Below, piece after piece: positions 7,766 through 16,259 of a stretch of DNA of 64,000 nucleotides; position 1 is the stretch's first letter; each line of letters begins with the position of its first letter. This stretch comes from Bacillota bacterium (GTDB lineage Bacteria; Bacillota; Sulfobacillia; JAJYWN01). The translations under genes were made by a program, and so were the position numbers. The DNA lies in assembly GCA_021791495.1 (NCBI GenBank), contig JAJYWN010000064.1, positions 74,139-138,138 of the forward strand, read 5' to 3'. Under the pieces are notes generated by a model. The model did no database searches, was not told the DNA's origin, and saw only the letters and a program-made list of their open reading frames with translations.

Positions 7766-9175
7766 ATGGAAGGTGACACGATCGCGGCGATCTCCACGCC
7801 GGTGGGTGAGGCTGGGATTGGCATCATCCGAGTCAGCGGCCCCAAGGCGCACAGCATTGGGGAGAAGGTCTTCCGGCCAAAAGGAGGCGGGGGCCAGGGG
7901 GCGGCCGGCCTTCCGGACAAGCTTGAGTCGCACCGGCTGTTTTACGGTCACGTGATAGATGCCGGCACCAGCGAAGTTCTGGACGAGGCCATGGCCTGCT
8001 TCATGGCCTCGCCTAGGACCTACACCAGAGAGGACGTTCTGGAGATTGACGTGCACTCCGGCCCGCGCGTTCTGAGCAGGGTGCTCAGCGCTGTGTTGGC
8101 GGCCGGAGCCCGGGCGGCAGAGCCTGGTGAGTTCACCCGGCGAGCCTTTCTCAATGGACGCCTCGACCTGGCCCAGGCCGAGTCAGTCATGGGGATCATT
8201 CGCGCCCAAACCGACGCCGCCAGGCGAGCCGCCGTCGAAGGGCTGGATGGCCGCCTTTCCAAGGAGATCGGCCGGGCGAGGCGGGGTATCATGCAGGCCT
8301 TAGCCTATATCGAGGCTACTCTGGACTTCCCCGACGAGGAGATCGACCCTGTCCCCGAAGGGTGGCTGGAAAGCCGGGTGGAAGAGGCCCTCCGGGTGAT
8401 CGAGCAATTGGTGGCCAGCGCCGGGACGGGTCGGATCCTCCGCGAGGGTTTGCCCACCGTCATCGCCGGCCGGCCGAACGTGGGGAAGTCCTCGTTGCTG
8501 AACGCTCTGCTCGGAACGGAGCGGGCTATCGTCACCCCTGTTCCCGGCACTACTCGGGATGCCATCGAGGAGGGACTGAACGTTCGGGGGATTCCGCTCC
8601 GGGTCATCGATACGGCTGGACTGCGCCAGGCGGTGGATGCCGTGGAGAGAATCGGGGTCGAACGCAGCCGTGAACTGGTCCACCGCGCCGGGTTAGTACT
8701 CTTGGTCCTGGATGCGGCCGAAGGATTGACCGCGGACGATAGGGAAATCGCCCAGGAGCTGGTTGGGACCGGTGCACCGGTACTGGTGATCCTGAACAAG
8801 GTGGATCTGGGGAAGCCCACGGTGACCGAAAGAGACATCCGGGAGGTGTTACCGTCGGGGGCTGTCCTGCTGGTGTCCGCTCTGACCGGTGAAGGCCTGG
8901 TTGAACTGGAGGAGGCCATCTATCAGGCGGTAACTGGCGGTCGGGTGATGCTTGGAGAAGGGGTCGCGGCCGGCACCGCCAGACAGGAGGCCGCTTTGCG
9001 GGAAGCGGCCCGCTACCTGAACGAGGCTAGGAACTCCCTCCGGACGACAGGGGGGTTGGACTTGGCGGCCATTGACCTCCGGGGCGCCGCGGACAGCTTG
9101 GGCAGAATAACGGGTGAGACGGCCGGGGAGGACCTATTGGACGAGATCTTTAGCCAATTCTGTATCGGGAAATAG
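7766..9175 (+). CDS. mnmE: tRNA uridine-34 modification GTPase MnmE
   Basis: With MnmG, it adds the aminomethyl-type group at C5 of wobble uridine 34. 469 residues from ATG 7766 (MEGDTIAAISTPVG), with GGAGG upstream; the frame is open further upstream but this is the family start. N-terminal tetrahydrofolate-binding domain, helical domain, then a Ras-like G domain: GRPNVGKSS near residue 235, PGTTRD, DTAGLR and NKVDLG. The C-terminus FCIGK carries the conserved cysteine. Confidence 0.97.
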   Translation: MEGDTIAAISTPVGEAGIGIIRVSGPKAHSIGEKVFRPKGGGGQGAAGLPDKLESHRLFYGHVIDAGTSEVLDEAMACFMASPRTYTREDVLEIDVHSGPRVLSRVLSAVLAAGARAAEPGEFTRRAFLNGRLDLAQAESVMGIIRAQTDAARRAAVEGLDGRLSKEIGRARRGIMQALAYIEATLDFPDEEIDPVPEGWLESRVEEALRVIEQLVASAGTGRILREGLPTVIAGRPNVGKSSLLNALLGTERAIVTPVPGTTRDAIEEGLNVRGIPLRVIDTAGLRQAVDAVERIGVERSRELVHRAGLVLLVLDAAEGLTADDREIAQELVGTGAPVLVILNKVDLGKPTVTERDIREVLPSGAVLLVSALTGEGLVELEEAIYQAVTGGRVMLGEGVAAGTARQEAALREAARYLNEARNSLRTTGGLDLAAIDLRGAADSLGRITGETAGEDLLDEIFSQFCIGK

Positions 9176-9198
9176 CAGGCGCGGACGCGAAGGTGCCT

Positions 9199-11196
9199 AT
9201 GGGATACATCGCGGGAGAATACGATGTGATCGTAGTCGGGCTGGGCCATGCCGGCTGTGAAGCCGCCTTGGCCTGCGCCCGTACCGGATGCCGCACCCTG
9301 GGGCTGACCACGAATCTGGAGAACATCGCTCTTATGCCGTGCAACCCTTCGGTGGGCGGACCGGCCAAAGGGCATCTGGTCCGGGAAATCGATGCTCTGG
9401 GTGGTCAAATGGCCAGAACCGTGGACCGCGCCCGGATTCAGCTGAGGATGCTCAACACCGGCAAGGGGCCGGCTGTCCAGGCTCTCCGCGCCCAGGTAGA
9501 CAAGGGCCGCTACCAATCGGAGATGCGGCACACGCTGGAGGATCAGCCGGGGCTGGACATCAAACAGGCCATGGTGGAGGACCTGACTTGCCGCAAGGGC
9601 CGGGTCGAGGGAGTGGTGACCGCTAACGGAGTGGAGTACCGGGCTCGGGCGGTCATCCTCACGACTGGGGTTTACCTTGATTCCAAGGTGATAGTGGGGG
9701 AACGGGCTTATCCTTCCGGCCCCAACGGCTACCTACCCGCTTCCGGGCTATCCGATGGTCTGCGCCGGCTGGGGCTGGGGTTGGGCCGGTTCAAGACCGG
9801 GACTCCGCCCCGCGTTTCCGGGTCGAGCGTGGATTTTTCGAAGATGGCCCCTCAATACGGTGAAGTCCGCGCCCCGTCCTTCTCCCTATGGGCACCGGCG
9901 CCGGATCGGCCGCAGATTCCCTGTTGGCTCACGTACACCACGGAGGAGACACATCGTGTCATTCGTGCGAACCTGGACCGGTCACCGCTTTTCACCGGGC
10001 TCATCGAGGGTATCGGGCCGCGTTACTGCCCGTCCATCGAGGACAAGGTGGTGCGCTTCCCCGAAAGAGGGGGGCACCAGATCTTCGTCGAGCCAGAAGG
10101 TGAGAACGTGGACGAGATGTACGTGCTGGGTTTTTCCACCAGCCTTCCAGAGGATGTTCAGTGGCGCGCCCTGCGTACGGTTGCTGGCCTGGAGCGGGCC
10201 GAAATCGTTCGGCCCGGTTACGCCATTGAATACGACTATGTGATTCCCACTCAACTGGGGCCGTCGTTGGAGGTCAAGTCGGTCCAGGGGCTGTTCTGCG
10301 CCGGCCAGATCTGCGGAAGCTCAGGTTATGAAGAGGCGGCCGCCCAAGGGATTGTGGCGGGCCTAAACGCGTCCCTGGCCATCCGGGGTCGGGAATCGTG
10401 GATTCCGGACCGTTCGCAGGCTTACATAGGGACGCTGGTCGACGATCTGGTTACCAAAGGTCCCGCCGAACCCTACCGGATGCTCACGGCCCGCTCGGAA
10501 TACCGTCTTATCCTGCGCCAAGGGAACGCGGACGCTCGACTGACCCCCGTAGGACGGGAGTTGGGGCTGGTATCCGACGATCAATGGACGTTCTTCTCGA
10601 GAAAGGCTTGCTGCTACGAGGCGGAAAAAGCACGCCTCCGCTTCGCGAAGGTAGCCCCGTCCAGGGAGACCGTTCGAGCCATGGAAGATACCGGGCTGGG
10701 GAACCTCAGCTCGCCGGCATCTCTATGGGAGCTTTTGAAGCGTCCCGGAGTGACTTACGACGACTTAGCGGCCGTGGATCCGGATCGCCGTTCGGACGCC
10801 TGCATGTGCCTAGAAGAAACCAGTACGGGGGAAACCGGCGTAACCCAGGGAGGGTCCGGCCCCGTCCGGGAAGTTGCCGGGAAGACCGTGGAAAGCGCTG
10901 ACGTTGCCACAAGAGGAATCACTCCTGCGATCGCCCGTGAACTGGAGACTGAAAGCAAGTACGAGGGCTACATCGATAAGCAGTTGGCGCAGGTGGAGAG
11001 GTTCAAGAGACTGGAGAACCGCAAACTACCGGCGGACATGGAGTATGTAGGGATCACTGGACTGTCCAATGAGGCCAAGGAGAAGCTCACCAAGATCAGA
11101 CCGGTCTCCCTTGGGCAGGCTTCGCGTATCCCCGGTGTGTCCAGCGCCGACGTGAGTATCCTTCTGGTTCATCTGGAGCGTCATCGGCGCCGCTAA
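9199..11196 (+). CDS. mnmG: tRNA uridine-34 modification FAD enzyme MnmG
   Basis: FAD-dependent partner of MnmE. About 665 residues from ATG 9199 (an in-frame GTG six bases earlier is possible). FAD site VVGLGHAGCEAALA, then the conserved NPSVGGPAKGHLVREIDALGG. The C-terminal helical domain ends with KYEGYIDKQLAQVERF and ISRIPGVSxADVSIL-like helices. It is longer than usual for the family because of an extra segment of roughly 35 residues near 527-575 (DACMCLEETSTGETG onward) just before the KYEGYI helix. Confidence 0.96.
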   Translation: MGYIAGEYDVIVVGLGHAGCEAALACARTGCRTLGLTTNLENIALMPCNPSVGGPAKGHLVREIDALGGQMARTVDRARIQLRMLNTGKGPAVQALRAQVDKGRYQSEMRHTLEDQPGLDIKQAMVEDLTCRKGRVEGVVTANGVEYRARAVILTTGVYLDSKVIVGERAYPSGPNGYLPASGLSDGLRRLGLGLGRFKTGTPPRVSGSSVDFSKMAPQYGEVRAPSFSLWAPAPDRPQIPCWLTYTTEETHRVIRANLDRSPLFTGLIEGIGPRYCPSIEDKVVRFPERGGHQIFVEPEGENVDEMYVLGFSTSLPEDVQWRALRTVAGLERAEIVRPGYAIEYDYVIPTQLGPSLEVKSVQGLFCAGQICGSSGYEEAAAQGIVAGLNASLAIRGRESWIPDRSQAYIGTLVDDLVTKGPAEPYRMLTARSEYRLILRQGNADARLTPVGRELGLVSDDQWTFFSRKACCYEAEKARLRFAKVAPSRETVRAMEDTGLGNLSSPASLWELLKRPGVTYDDLAAVDPDRRSDACMCLEETSTGETGVTQGGSGPVREVAGKTVESADVATRGITPAIARELETESKYEGYIDKQLAQVERFKRLENRKLPADMEYVGITGLSNEAKEKLTKIRPVSLGQASRIPGVSSADVSILLVHLERHRRR

Positions 11197-11218
11197 GCGC
11201 GAACGGAGGACAGACGTA

Positions 11219-11974
11219 GTGCAAGCGGACGAATTTGGCAGATGGCTGTCGGAAGCAGGTTTGCCCGTCTCCGAACATATGGTTGGCATACTGGCAGAGT
11301 ATGAGAGGTTGTTGGTGGCCGAAGCTAAGGTGCAGAACCTGATCGGGCCGGGGACGCTCGACGATGTGTGGGGAAAGCACTTCGCCGACTCGGCGCTGGG
11401 GATGGTGGCTCTGGACAACGCCAGTGTTCCACGTGGAACACTGGGACCGGGCGCCAGAGTCGTGGATATTGGTTCAGGCGCAGGGTTACCCGGCATTCCG
11501 CTGAAAATCCTCTGGCCGGACCTCCAGGCTTGTCTGCTAGAACCCCGCCAGAAAAGGGCCGCTTTCCTGCACAAGGTCATCGACTCCTTGGGTCTTGCCG
11601 GCGTGGAGGTACTTGCCCAGCGGGCAGAAGATGCCGCACATCTACCCGGTTACCGTGAGACCTTTGACTTGGCCACGGTCAGAGCCGTTTCAGAATTGCC
11701 CGTGTTAGTTGAATACGGACTCCCGTTTTTGCGGACAGGCGGAAGGCTGATCTGCTATAAGGGCCCTTCCGTAGACGCGGAGCTGCCAGGCGCCGCCTTG
11801 GTCTGCTCGCAGTTAGGCGGAGTTCTGGATTCGGTGCATGACTACCGGCTGCCGCAGGGAGCCGGCCGGCGGACGCTCGTCCTTTTCCGAAAGACCGGGC
11901 CCACACCCACCAAGTTTCCCAGAAAGGCCGGTATTCCGGAAAAGCGACCTCTGACCGCGAAAACCCAGAGCTAG
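11219..11974 (+). CDS. rsmG: 16S rRNA (guanine-527-N7) methyltransferase RsmG
   Basis: SAM-dependent enzyme that methylates G527 of 16S rRNA. 251 residues from GTG 11219. SAM motif VVDIGSGAGLPGIPLKI, then ATVRAVSELPVLVEY and YKGP, are family marks. The tail with TKFPRKAGIPEK is also typical. The reading frame contains a full parS site at 11425-11440, which encodes the peptide SVPRGT, so this stretch serves both as code and as a segregation site. Confidence 0.95.
   Translation: MQADEFGRWLSEAGLPVSEHMVGILAEYERLLVAEAKVQNLIGPGTLDDVWGKHFADSALGMVALDNASVPRGTLGPGARVVDIGSGAGLPGIPLKILWPDLQACLLEPRQKRAAFLHKVIDSLGLAGVEVLAQRAEDAAHLPGYRETFDLATVRAVSELPVLVEYGLPFLRTGGRLICYKGPSVDAELPGAALVCSQLGGVLDSVHDYRLPQGAGRRTLVLFRKTGPTPTKFPRKAGIPEKRPLTAKTQS
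11425..11440. other. parS site 1 (inside rsmG)
   Basis: TGTTCCACGTGGAACA is a perfect 16-bp palindrome close to the Bacillus-type parS (TGTTtCACGTGaAACA) with C/G at the two variable positions. The same 16 bases occur at 15011 and 19355. It is a loading site for the ParB encoded at 14050-14955. Confidence 0.9.
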
Positions 11975-12074
11975 GCACCGTTTCCTTCTTATGTTTCTCT
12001 CCCTCTCCATTCCGAAGGGAAGGGGCATCCCCACGGAGAAAAGGGGAAGGCAGTCTTGGTAGGGAGGGCTCGGC

Positions 12075-13001
12075 ATGGCGCTGACCAGATGGAGAAAAGG
12101 GTTGTCTGGTGACCGACCCACGGGGGAAGGAACGGCTCCGGGAGACAGCGCCCTGGAGGTACGCCTGGTCCCTATTGACCGGGTTTCTTTCAGCCCCTAT
12201 CAAGCCAGAACGGTTGTGGACACCGAGCAACTGGCGGAACTGGCCGAATCCATCAAGACCCACGGAGTACTTCAGCCCATCTTGGTCCGGCCCATGCCCG
12301 AAGGGGGATTCGAGCTAATAGCTGGCGAGCGTCGGCTTCGGGCCGCCAGGCTCGCCGGCCTCACCACCGTGCCGGCCACCATCCGGGAGATGGGTGAGCG
12401 GGAACGGGCAGTGGTGGGCATGATCGAGAACCTGCAGAGGGAGGGGCTCAACTGCCTGGAAGAGGCTGAGGGTTACGAGCGGCTGATCACTGAGTTTGGT
12501 CTGACCCAGGAACAACTCGCCCGGGAAATAGGGAAGAGCCAACCCACCGTGGCCAATAAGCTGCGCCTGCTGAAACTGGGTCAGGAAGCCAAAAAGGGTC
12601 TAAGGGACGGAAGGCTGTCGGAAACCCATGGTCGCGCTCTGTTGCGCATCACGGACACGGCGGCCCAAGCAATGCTGGTGGACCGTGTGGCGGGAGAGAA
12701 GATGTCGGTCAGGGAAACAGAGCAGCTGGTGGAAGACATTCTATCGGGGGGGCGCGAGGCTCGGCGTAACCAACTCCCCGGCAGCACCTCTTTGCGGCCT
12801 GCCGCCCGCCGGCTTAAAGGGATTTACAGGGACATTCGCATTTTCCTGAACTCGTTTAGGCAAACCGTGTCTGCCCTGAATGAGGCTGGCTTGCACACGG
12901 AGATTTCCGAGGTGGAGAGCCCTGCAGGCGTCGAGATACGGATTTTTATCGCCGGTGCGAATCTGGGAAAGGACAAGAAGCCGGCCGTGGGGATCCAGTA
13001 A
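12075..13001 (+). CDS. noc: Nucleoid occlusion protein Noc (ParB paralogue)
   Basis: ParB-type CTPase/DNA-binding protein, 308 residues. Order: short N-terminal basic segment (MALTRWRKGLSG, possibly the membrane-binding helix), ParB-N domain with GERRLRAAR and ENLQREGLN, helix-turn-helix domain GKSQPTVANKLRLLKL, and C-terminal dimer domain. At the positions that separate Noc from ParB specificity it has Q, K and K (Q in GKSQ, K in ANK, K in LLK), as in known Noc. The fourth position is T rather than R. Lies between rsmG and parA as in Bacillus. It probably blocks division over the nucleoid. Confidence 0.88.
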   Translation: MALTRWRKGLSGDRPTGEGTAPGDSALEVRLVPIDRVSFSPYQARTVVDTEQLAELAESIKTHGVLQPILVRPMPEGGFELIAGERRLRAARLAGLTTVPATIREMGERERAVVGMIENLQREGLNCLEEAEGYERLITEFGLTQEQLAREIGKSQPTVANKLRLLKLGQEAKKGLRDGRLSETHGRALLRITDTAAQAMLVDRVAGEKMSVRETEQLVEDILSGGREARRNQLPGSTSLRPAARRLKGIYRDIRIFLNSFRQTVSALNEAGLHTEISEVESPAGVEIRIFIAGANLGKDKKPAVGIQ

Positions 13002-13295
13002 TCGGCTACCGGCCGCCAGACATCCTTTGGGTCCGGGCCGTGTCGAGCGGCTAGCCCCGGTTCGGTTGCGCCTATAGCGCGATTCGTGACCGCTTTCCGG
13101 TCTGATAAGGCCGATGAAGAATGTCACCCTGCTTGCAGCCCCGTGGCCTCAGTCTCTGTTTGGACCAGCGTGCGTGCTGTTCGACGCGGTCAATGGCTAC
13201 GGGATGGAACTGTTCCTACAGGCCAGGGCCCGTGATGACCTGGAACCGGAAGGAAGTGTACCAGGGTCATAGAAGTAACGCGCCGAGGTGATCGA
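13002..13295. other. noc-parA intergenic region with inverted repeat
   Basis: 294 bases without a gene. Close to parA, ATGACCTGG at 13235-13243 pairs with CCAGGGTCAT at 13261-13270 with a one-base bulge, which could form a hairpin or an operator just ahead of the parA ribosome site. No confident promoter or terminator is recognised. Confidence 0.4.
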
Positions 13296-14057
13296 GTGGG
13301 CAAGGTCATCGCAATTGCCAACCAAAAAGGCGGCGTAGGCAAAACCACCACCGCCGTAAACCTGGGAGCCGGCCTGTCGCAACTGGGCAAGAAGGTCCTG
13401 GTCCTGGACACCGACCCCCAAGGAAACACCACCAGCGGTTTGGGCGTGGACAAGAAGAAGGTCGCCAACAGCCTCTACGATGCGATCATCAACGGTGTCC
13501 CTTTGGAGGACATCATCCTTCCGACTGAGCTGGAAAACCTGTTTCTGGCTCCGGCCACCATGGATTTGGCCGGCGCCGAGATCGAACTGGTGCCCGCTCT
13601 GTCCAGGGAGACCAAACTGAAACAAGCGTTGGAGCAGGTGAGAGAGGAGTACGATTTTCTGGTCATCGATTGCCCTCCTTCGCTGGGCCTGCTCACGGTG
13701 AACGCGCTGACCGCGGCGGATTCCATCTTGGTGCCTATCCAATGCGAGTTTTATGCCCTGGAAGGCCTCACTCAGTTGATGAACACCGTTCATCTGGTGC
13801 AGAGCCACCTAAACCCAGCCCTCAAAATTGAGGGCGTGGTCCTGACTATGTTCGATAGCCGGACAAACTTGTCCACACAGGTTGCTCAGGAAGTGAAGAG
13901 ATTCTTCCGGGAGAAGGTCTACCGAACGGTCATCCCGCGGAATATCCGCTTGAGTGAAGCGCCTAGCCATGGCCAACCAATCATCGTTTACGATCCGAAA
14001 TCTAAGGGCGCTGAAGTCTACATGGCTCTTGCCGAGGAGGTGGCCCGGAGTGCCTAA
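13296..14057 (+). CDS. parA: Chromosome partitioning ATPase ParA/Soj
   Basis: Deviant-Walker ATPase that cooperates with ParB-parS in origin segregation and, in Bacillus, also regulates DnaA. 253 residues from GTG 13296 behind GAGG. P-loop QKGGVGKTTTAVNLGA with the signature lysine, LDTDPQGNTTSGLG, and DCPPSLGLLTVNAL are clear. Overlaps parB by eight bases. Confidence 0.96.
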   Translation: MGKVIAIANQKGGVGKTTTAVNLGAGLSQLGKKVLVLDTDPQGNTTSGLGVDKKKVANSLYDAIINGVPLEDIILPTELENLFLAPATMDLAGAEIELVPALSRETKLKQALEQVREEYDFLVIDCPPSLGLLTVNALTAADSILVPIQCEFYALEGLTQLMNTVHLVQSHLNPALKIEGVVLTMFDSRTNLSTQVAQEVKRFFREKVYRTVIPRNIRLSEAPSHGQPIIVYDPKSKGAEVYMALAEEVARSA

Positions 14058-14955
14058 GAAGAGCGGCTTAGGACGGGGGTTGGAAGCCCTTTTCGGCGAT
14101 ACCACAGAGGAGCAGGGCCAGGTAGAACTGAGGATCAAGGACATCCGAGCCGGCCGCTTCCAAGCCCGCAAGAATCTCTCTGAAGATAAGATGGACGAGC
14201 TGGTTCAGTCCATCAGAGAGCACGGCGTGGTACAACCCGTCTTGGTTCGGAAGGTGGCCGGCGGGTACGAGATCGTGGCTGGAGAAAGACGCTGGCGTGC
14301 GGCCTCCAAGGCTGGCCTGGAAACCGTGCCGGCCGTGGTTAGGGACATGTCCGATCGCCAGGCCATGGAGATCGGGCTTGTCGAAAACCTCCAGCGTGAG
14401 GACTTGAACCCAATCGAGGAAGCCGAGGCCTACCGGCGGTTGGTCGAGGAGTTCTCTCTATCTCAGGAAGAAGTGGCAACGCGGGTAGGGAAGAGCAGAG
14501 CCCAAGTCGCCAACACTTTGCGTCTTTTGAACCTACCCGGCACCGTCAAAGAAGGGGTTCTCCGCGGCGAGATCCAGATGGGACATGCCAAGGTTCTTCT
14601 GGGTCTGGATTCACCACAAGCGGTCGAGACGGCTGCTCGTCGCATCATCAGGGAAGACCTGTCTGTACGCGACACCGAGCGTCTGGTTCGGGATGCCATC
14701 GTGGCTCCCAAGAAGAAGGCGAGGAAGCGGCGGCTCCCTGACCCGCTTATTGCGGAGGTCGCGGAGGTGCTGCAGGACTGGCTCGAAACCCCGGTGCATA
14801 TCCAACAGGGTGCGCAGAAGGGGAAGATTGAAATAGAATACTTCGGTGCCGATGACCTGCAACGGCTCCTCGACATACTAGCCCCCGAGGGCGGCCTCGA
14901 GGCTCTACGCCAGGCCGGTACCCGCAAGGCCGGCCGGGTATCCAACGAGGACTAG
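14050..14955 (+). CDS. parB: Chromosome partitioning protein ParB/Spo0J
   Basis: CTP-dependent clamp loaded at parS. 301 residues from GTG 14050 (MPKKSGLGRGLEALFG), with GAGGAGG upstream; the open frame further upstream runs inside parA and is not used. CTP/ParB-N motifs GERRWRAA and ENLQREDLNPIEEA; helix-turn-helix GKSRAQVANTLRLL with the ParB-type residues R, T and, later, G in MGHAK; C-terminal dimer domain. Three parS sites nearby are its targets. Confidence 0.96.
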   Translation: MPKKSGLGRGLEALFGDTTEEQGQVELRIKDIRAGRFQARKNLSEDKMDELVQSIREHGVVQPVLVRKVAGGYEIVAGERRWRAASKAGLETVPAVVRDMSDRQAMEIGLVENLQREDLNPIEEAEAYRRLVEEFSLSQEEVATRVGKSRAQVANTLRLLNLPGTVKEGVLRGEIQMGHAKVLLGLDSPQAVETAARRIIREDLSVRDTERLVRDAIVAPKKKARKRRLPDPLIAEVAEVLQDWLETPVHIQQGAQKGKIEIEYFGADDLQRLLDILAPEGGLEALRQAGTRKAGRVSNED

Positions 14956-15000
14956 AGCAGAAACGGACTAGTCATCCCATCTGGGTCAAGGCAGCTTGGG

Positions 15001-15034
15001 GCGACCGGCATGTTCCACGTGGAACACCGGTCGC
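15001..15034. other. parS site 2 in an extended inverted repeat
   Basis: The parS palindrome TGTTCCACGTGGAACA is at 15011-15026. It is flanked by GCGACCGG (15001-15008) and CCGGTCGC (15027-15034), which are exact reverse complements, with only CA breaking the symmetry on the left. Lies just downstream of parB, before the csd gene. Confidence 0.9.
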
Positions 15035-15068
15035 CTGCCACATTCCGGAGCAACGGGGGTAGCGAAAC

Positions 15069-16241
15069 GTGACGCAGTCCCTAGAACAGTTCATCTACCT
15101 TGACAATGCCGCCACCACTTGGCCGAAACCCACCGCGGTTACTGAAGCCATGGCGGACTTCATGGCCCATTCCGCAGGTAGCCCGGCGCGGGGTAGTCAC
15201 AGACTTGCCTTGGCAGCCGGCAGGGCTATCTCCGGATGCCGTTCCGAGGTGGCTACGTTCCTGGGCGCCAAAGACCCCTCGCGGCTGGTCTTCACCCTTA
15301 ACACCACAGATTCACTGAATCTCGCCATCAAGGGCATTCTCAAACCGGGCGACCACGTGGTCACCTCATCCATCGAGCATAACTCGGTCACCAGGCCCCT
15401 GCATGCTTTGGGGAACCGGATGGGCATCACCACGGACTACGTTCCAGTGTCAGTCGACGGATACTTGGATCCGGAAGATTTTCGCCGGATGACCACACCA
15501 AAGACCCGGCTTTTCGTTTTGTCTCACGCGTCCAACGTCACTGGGGCGGTCATGCCTGTAGCGGAAGTCGGCCGCATCGCGCGGTCGCTGGGGATTCCGC
15601 TCCTGGTAGACGGAGCTCAAACCGTGGGCCTGCTCCCCACCAACCTTGACGATTGGCCTGTCGATCTGCTGGCTTTTCCGGGTCATAAGAGCCTGCTCGG
15701 CCCCCCCGGAACGGGGGGGCTCTATGTCTCTTCCGACATCGACTTAGACACTGTCCGTGAAGGGGGAACAGGTACTCAGTCTGAGCTTCAGGATCAACCC
15801 TCTCGGTGTCCCGAACGGCACGAGAGTGGCACTCCTAACACTGTGGGCCTAGCCGGATTAAGGGCTGGAGTGTCCTATCTTAGGAGAGAGGGGTTGGACC
15901 GGGTCTACCAGCACGAAATGAAGCTGGCGGGCCGCTTGGCGGAGGGGTTGAAGCTGTTGGGGCCACGAGTGAGGCTGTATCTTCCCAGGCCTGAGTTGCA
16001 TGGGGCTCCCATAGTCCTTTTCAACATCAAGGATGCTGACCCCGGCCAGGTGAGCTTTGCGCTTGATAGGAGTTACGGAGTCGCCAGCCGGGGCGGATTG
16101 CACTGTGCTCCTTCTACTCACCGGGTGTTGGGTACGATCAGCCAGGGGGGAGCGGTCCGGTTTAGCCCGGGGGTGTTCACCACCGAAGAGCAGGTGGACG
16201 GAGCCGTCAGGGCTGTGTGGGATTTGGCGAAACAGATCTGA
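15069..16241 (+). CDS. Cysteine desulfurase-like class V aminotransferase
   Basis: PLP enzyme, 390 residues from GTG 15069, like the cysteine-desulfurase relatives often found beside parB in Clostridia. YLDNAATTWPKP is the N-terminal mark, HASNVTGA and DGAQTVG bind PLP, and the Schiff-base lysine lies in FPGHKSLLGPPGTGG. A cysteine in the loop RGGLHCAPSTHR matches the sulfur-accepting cysteine of desulfurases. It may supply sulfur for tRNA thiolation or Fe-S clusters; the exact acceptor cannot be told. Confidence 0.85.
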   Translation: MTQSLEQFIYLDNAATTWPKPTAVTEAMADFMAHSAGSPARGSHRLALAAGRAISGCRSEVATFLGAKDPSRLVFTLNTTDSLNLAIKGILKPGDHVVTSSIEHNSVTRPLHALGNRMGITTDYVPVSVDGYLDPEDFRRMTTPKTRLFVLSHASNVTGAVMPVAEVGRIARSLGIPLLVDGAQTVGLLPTNLDDWPVDLLAFPGHKSLLGPPGTGGLYVSSDIDLDTVREGGTGTQSELQDQPSRCPERHESGTPNTVGLAGLRAGVSYLRREGLDRVYQHEMKLAGRLAEGLKLLGPRVRLYLPRPELHGAPIVLFNIKDADPGQVSFALDRSYGVASRGGLHCAPSTHRVLGTISQGGAVRFSPGVFTTEEQVDGAVRAVWDLAKQI

Positions 16242-16259
16242 CTCGGCATCTCTCAGAAA

